A DNA stretch of 32,025 nucleotides from a virus. Under the pieces are notes generated by a model. It ran no database searches. It was not told where the DNA came from and saw nothing but the letters and a program-made list of their open reading frames with translations. A program made the translations under genes and the position numbers. The stretch is from positions 1 through 32,025 of IMG/VR virus record IMGVR_UViG_3300031977_002488, one strand, 5' to 3'. Below, piece by piece: positions 31,433 through 32,025 of the stretch. Numbering within the stretch: position 1 is the first letter of the stretch; each line of letters begins with the position of its first letter.

Positions 31433-32025
31433 TTACTGAGCTTTTGCGGCCTTTGCAGCACCATCGTAGTCAGAAGCAGTCAAGCCACGGCGAGTCAACA
31501 TAGTCTTCACGCCACGGGCAGTCTTGCCAATTGATTCTGCGATAGCTTCAACAGTCATGCCAGACACGTCGATGTCTGCCAAAGGATCTGCGTTAGACGC
31601 ACCCTTGGTGTTCTCTTGACGAGGGATAGCTTGAATGTCGCCAGAACGAAGCAGGCTGAGAGCCTTACCACGAACTGAATTTACTGAACGGCCCATCGCT
31701 TCAGCGATAGCTTCAACGAACGCACCGTCGTTTACCATAGAAACGAAAGTAGCTTCTTCGTCAGCAGAATAAGTGCGAACACTCTCTGGAACAGGTGCAG
31801 GGGCAACATGATCCGTCAGCTCCATGGATAGAATCTTACCTTGAATTGACTTGGGAGAGAAGTTTCCGCCTTCGAAGTGCTCAGCGATTTGAGCATAAGT
31901 ATACTGACCAGAATTGTCAGTAACGAAAGCTCGGAGTGTAGCTTCTTGATCTTCGCTAAAAGAACGGCCAGAAGCCGCAGAAGCTAGCTCTACATCGTAG
32001 CCCATCTTGCGAAGTTTGCTAGATA
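31433..32025 (-). CDS. Triple helix-turn-helix DNA-binding protein, 5' end outside the window
   Basis: The frame stays open to the window edge (SSKLRK before the ATG at 32005), and no ribosome site precedes that ATG, so the gene is probably partial. The visible part holds three HTH-like units: FSEDQEATLRAFV ... YTYAQIAEHF ... SPKSIQGKILSM; YSADEEATF ... FVEAIAEAMGRSVNSVRGKALSLL; and MTVEAIAESIGKTARGVKTMLTRRG, joined by Pro/Ala-rich linkers, then an Ala/Lys tail. It likely binds DNA at repeated sites, as a regulator or a nucleoid-like phage protein. Stop at 31433-31435. Confidence 0.7.
   Translation of the reverse strand, partial: SSKLRKMGYDVELASAASGRSFSEDQEATLRAFVTDNSGQYTYAQIAEHFEGGNFSPKSIQGKILSMELTDHVAPAPVPESVRTYSADEEATFVSMVNDGAFVEAIAEAMGRSVNSVRGKALSLLRSGDIQAIPRQENTKGASNADPLADIDVSGMTVEAIAESIGKTARGVKTMLTRRGLTASDYDGAAKAAKAQ

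Overview
This window looks like part of the genome of a lytic tailed phage (Caudoviricetes), probably marine, with a Gram-negative host. One half holds virion fibre and tail genes. The other holds a full replication and nucleotide set: DnaB-type helicase, primase, family A DNA polymerase, gp46/gp47-like nuclease, UvsW-like helicase, gp32-like ssDNA-binding protein, 5'-3' exonuclease, PD-(D/E)XK nuclease, class Ia ribonucleotide reductase and PhoH. A lipoprotein with a lipobox, a periplasmic cytochrome c and perfect sigma70-type promoters point to a proteobacterium-like host. I see no integrase, repressor, tRNA, CRISPR or insertion sequence. The exact lineage cannot be fixed without a search.

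Layout. Positions 1-13240 are read on the plus strand. First comes the 3' part of a collagen-like fibre gene (2-928), with 67 Gly-X-Y triplets, 31 of them with Lys in Y, and one in-frame TGA. Next is a modification cassette (1010-4132): a 629-residue enzyme that fuses a GT25 glycosyltransferase, a procollagen-lysine (PLOD/LH3-type) glycosyltransferase and a 2-oxoglutarate lysyl hydroxylase; a second small 2OG-Fe(II) oxygenase; and a sulfotransferase. Consensus sigma70 promoters lie at both ends of the cassette. Then come a BppU-N-like protein, large virion proteins and beta-helix-like fibres (4252-12891), and two very small proteins that end the block.

Positions 13233-32025 are read on the minus strand as a tightly packed operon, with many ATGA/TAATG-type overlaps, running from a partial helix-turn-helix protein at the right edge to nrdB at the left. 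Consensus promoters at 29969-29997 and 21482-21510 feed it, and a rho-independent terminator inside the last plus-strand gene ends it. Three host-metabolism genes sit among the replication genes: isocitrate lyase (23578-24807), an alternative oxidase (22793-23377) and a cytochrome c (29340-29648).

How the parts may work together. The fibre cassette has every activity expected for making glycosylated hydroxylysine on a collagen-like fibre: Lys hydroxylation, a first sugar and a second sugar, plus possible Pro hydroxylation and sulfation. Its presumed substrate is encoded immediately upstream. The replication block makes dNTPs and replicates and recombines DNA. The isocitrate lyase and alternative oxidase could reroute host carbon and electrons during infection. 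These functional links are inferred from domain recognition and gene order; no searches were run.
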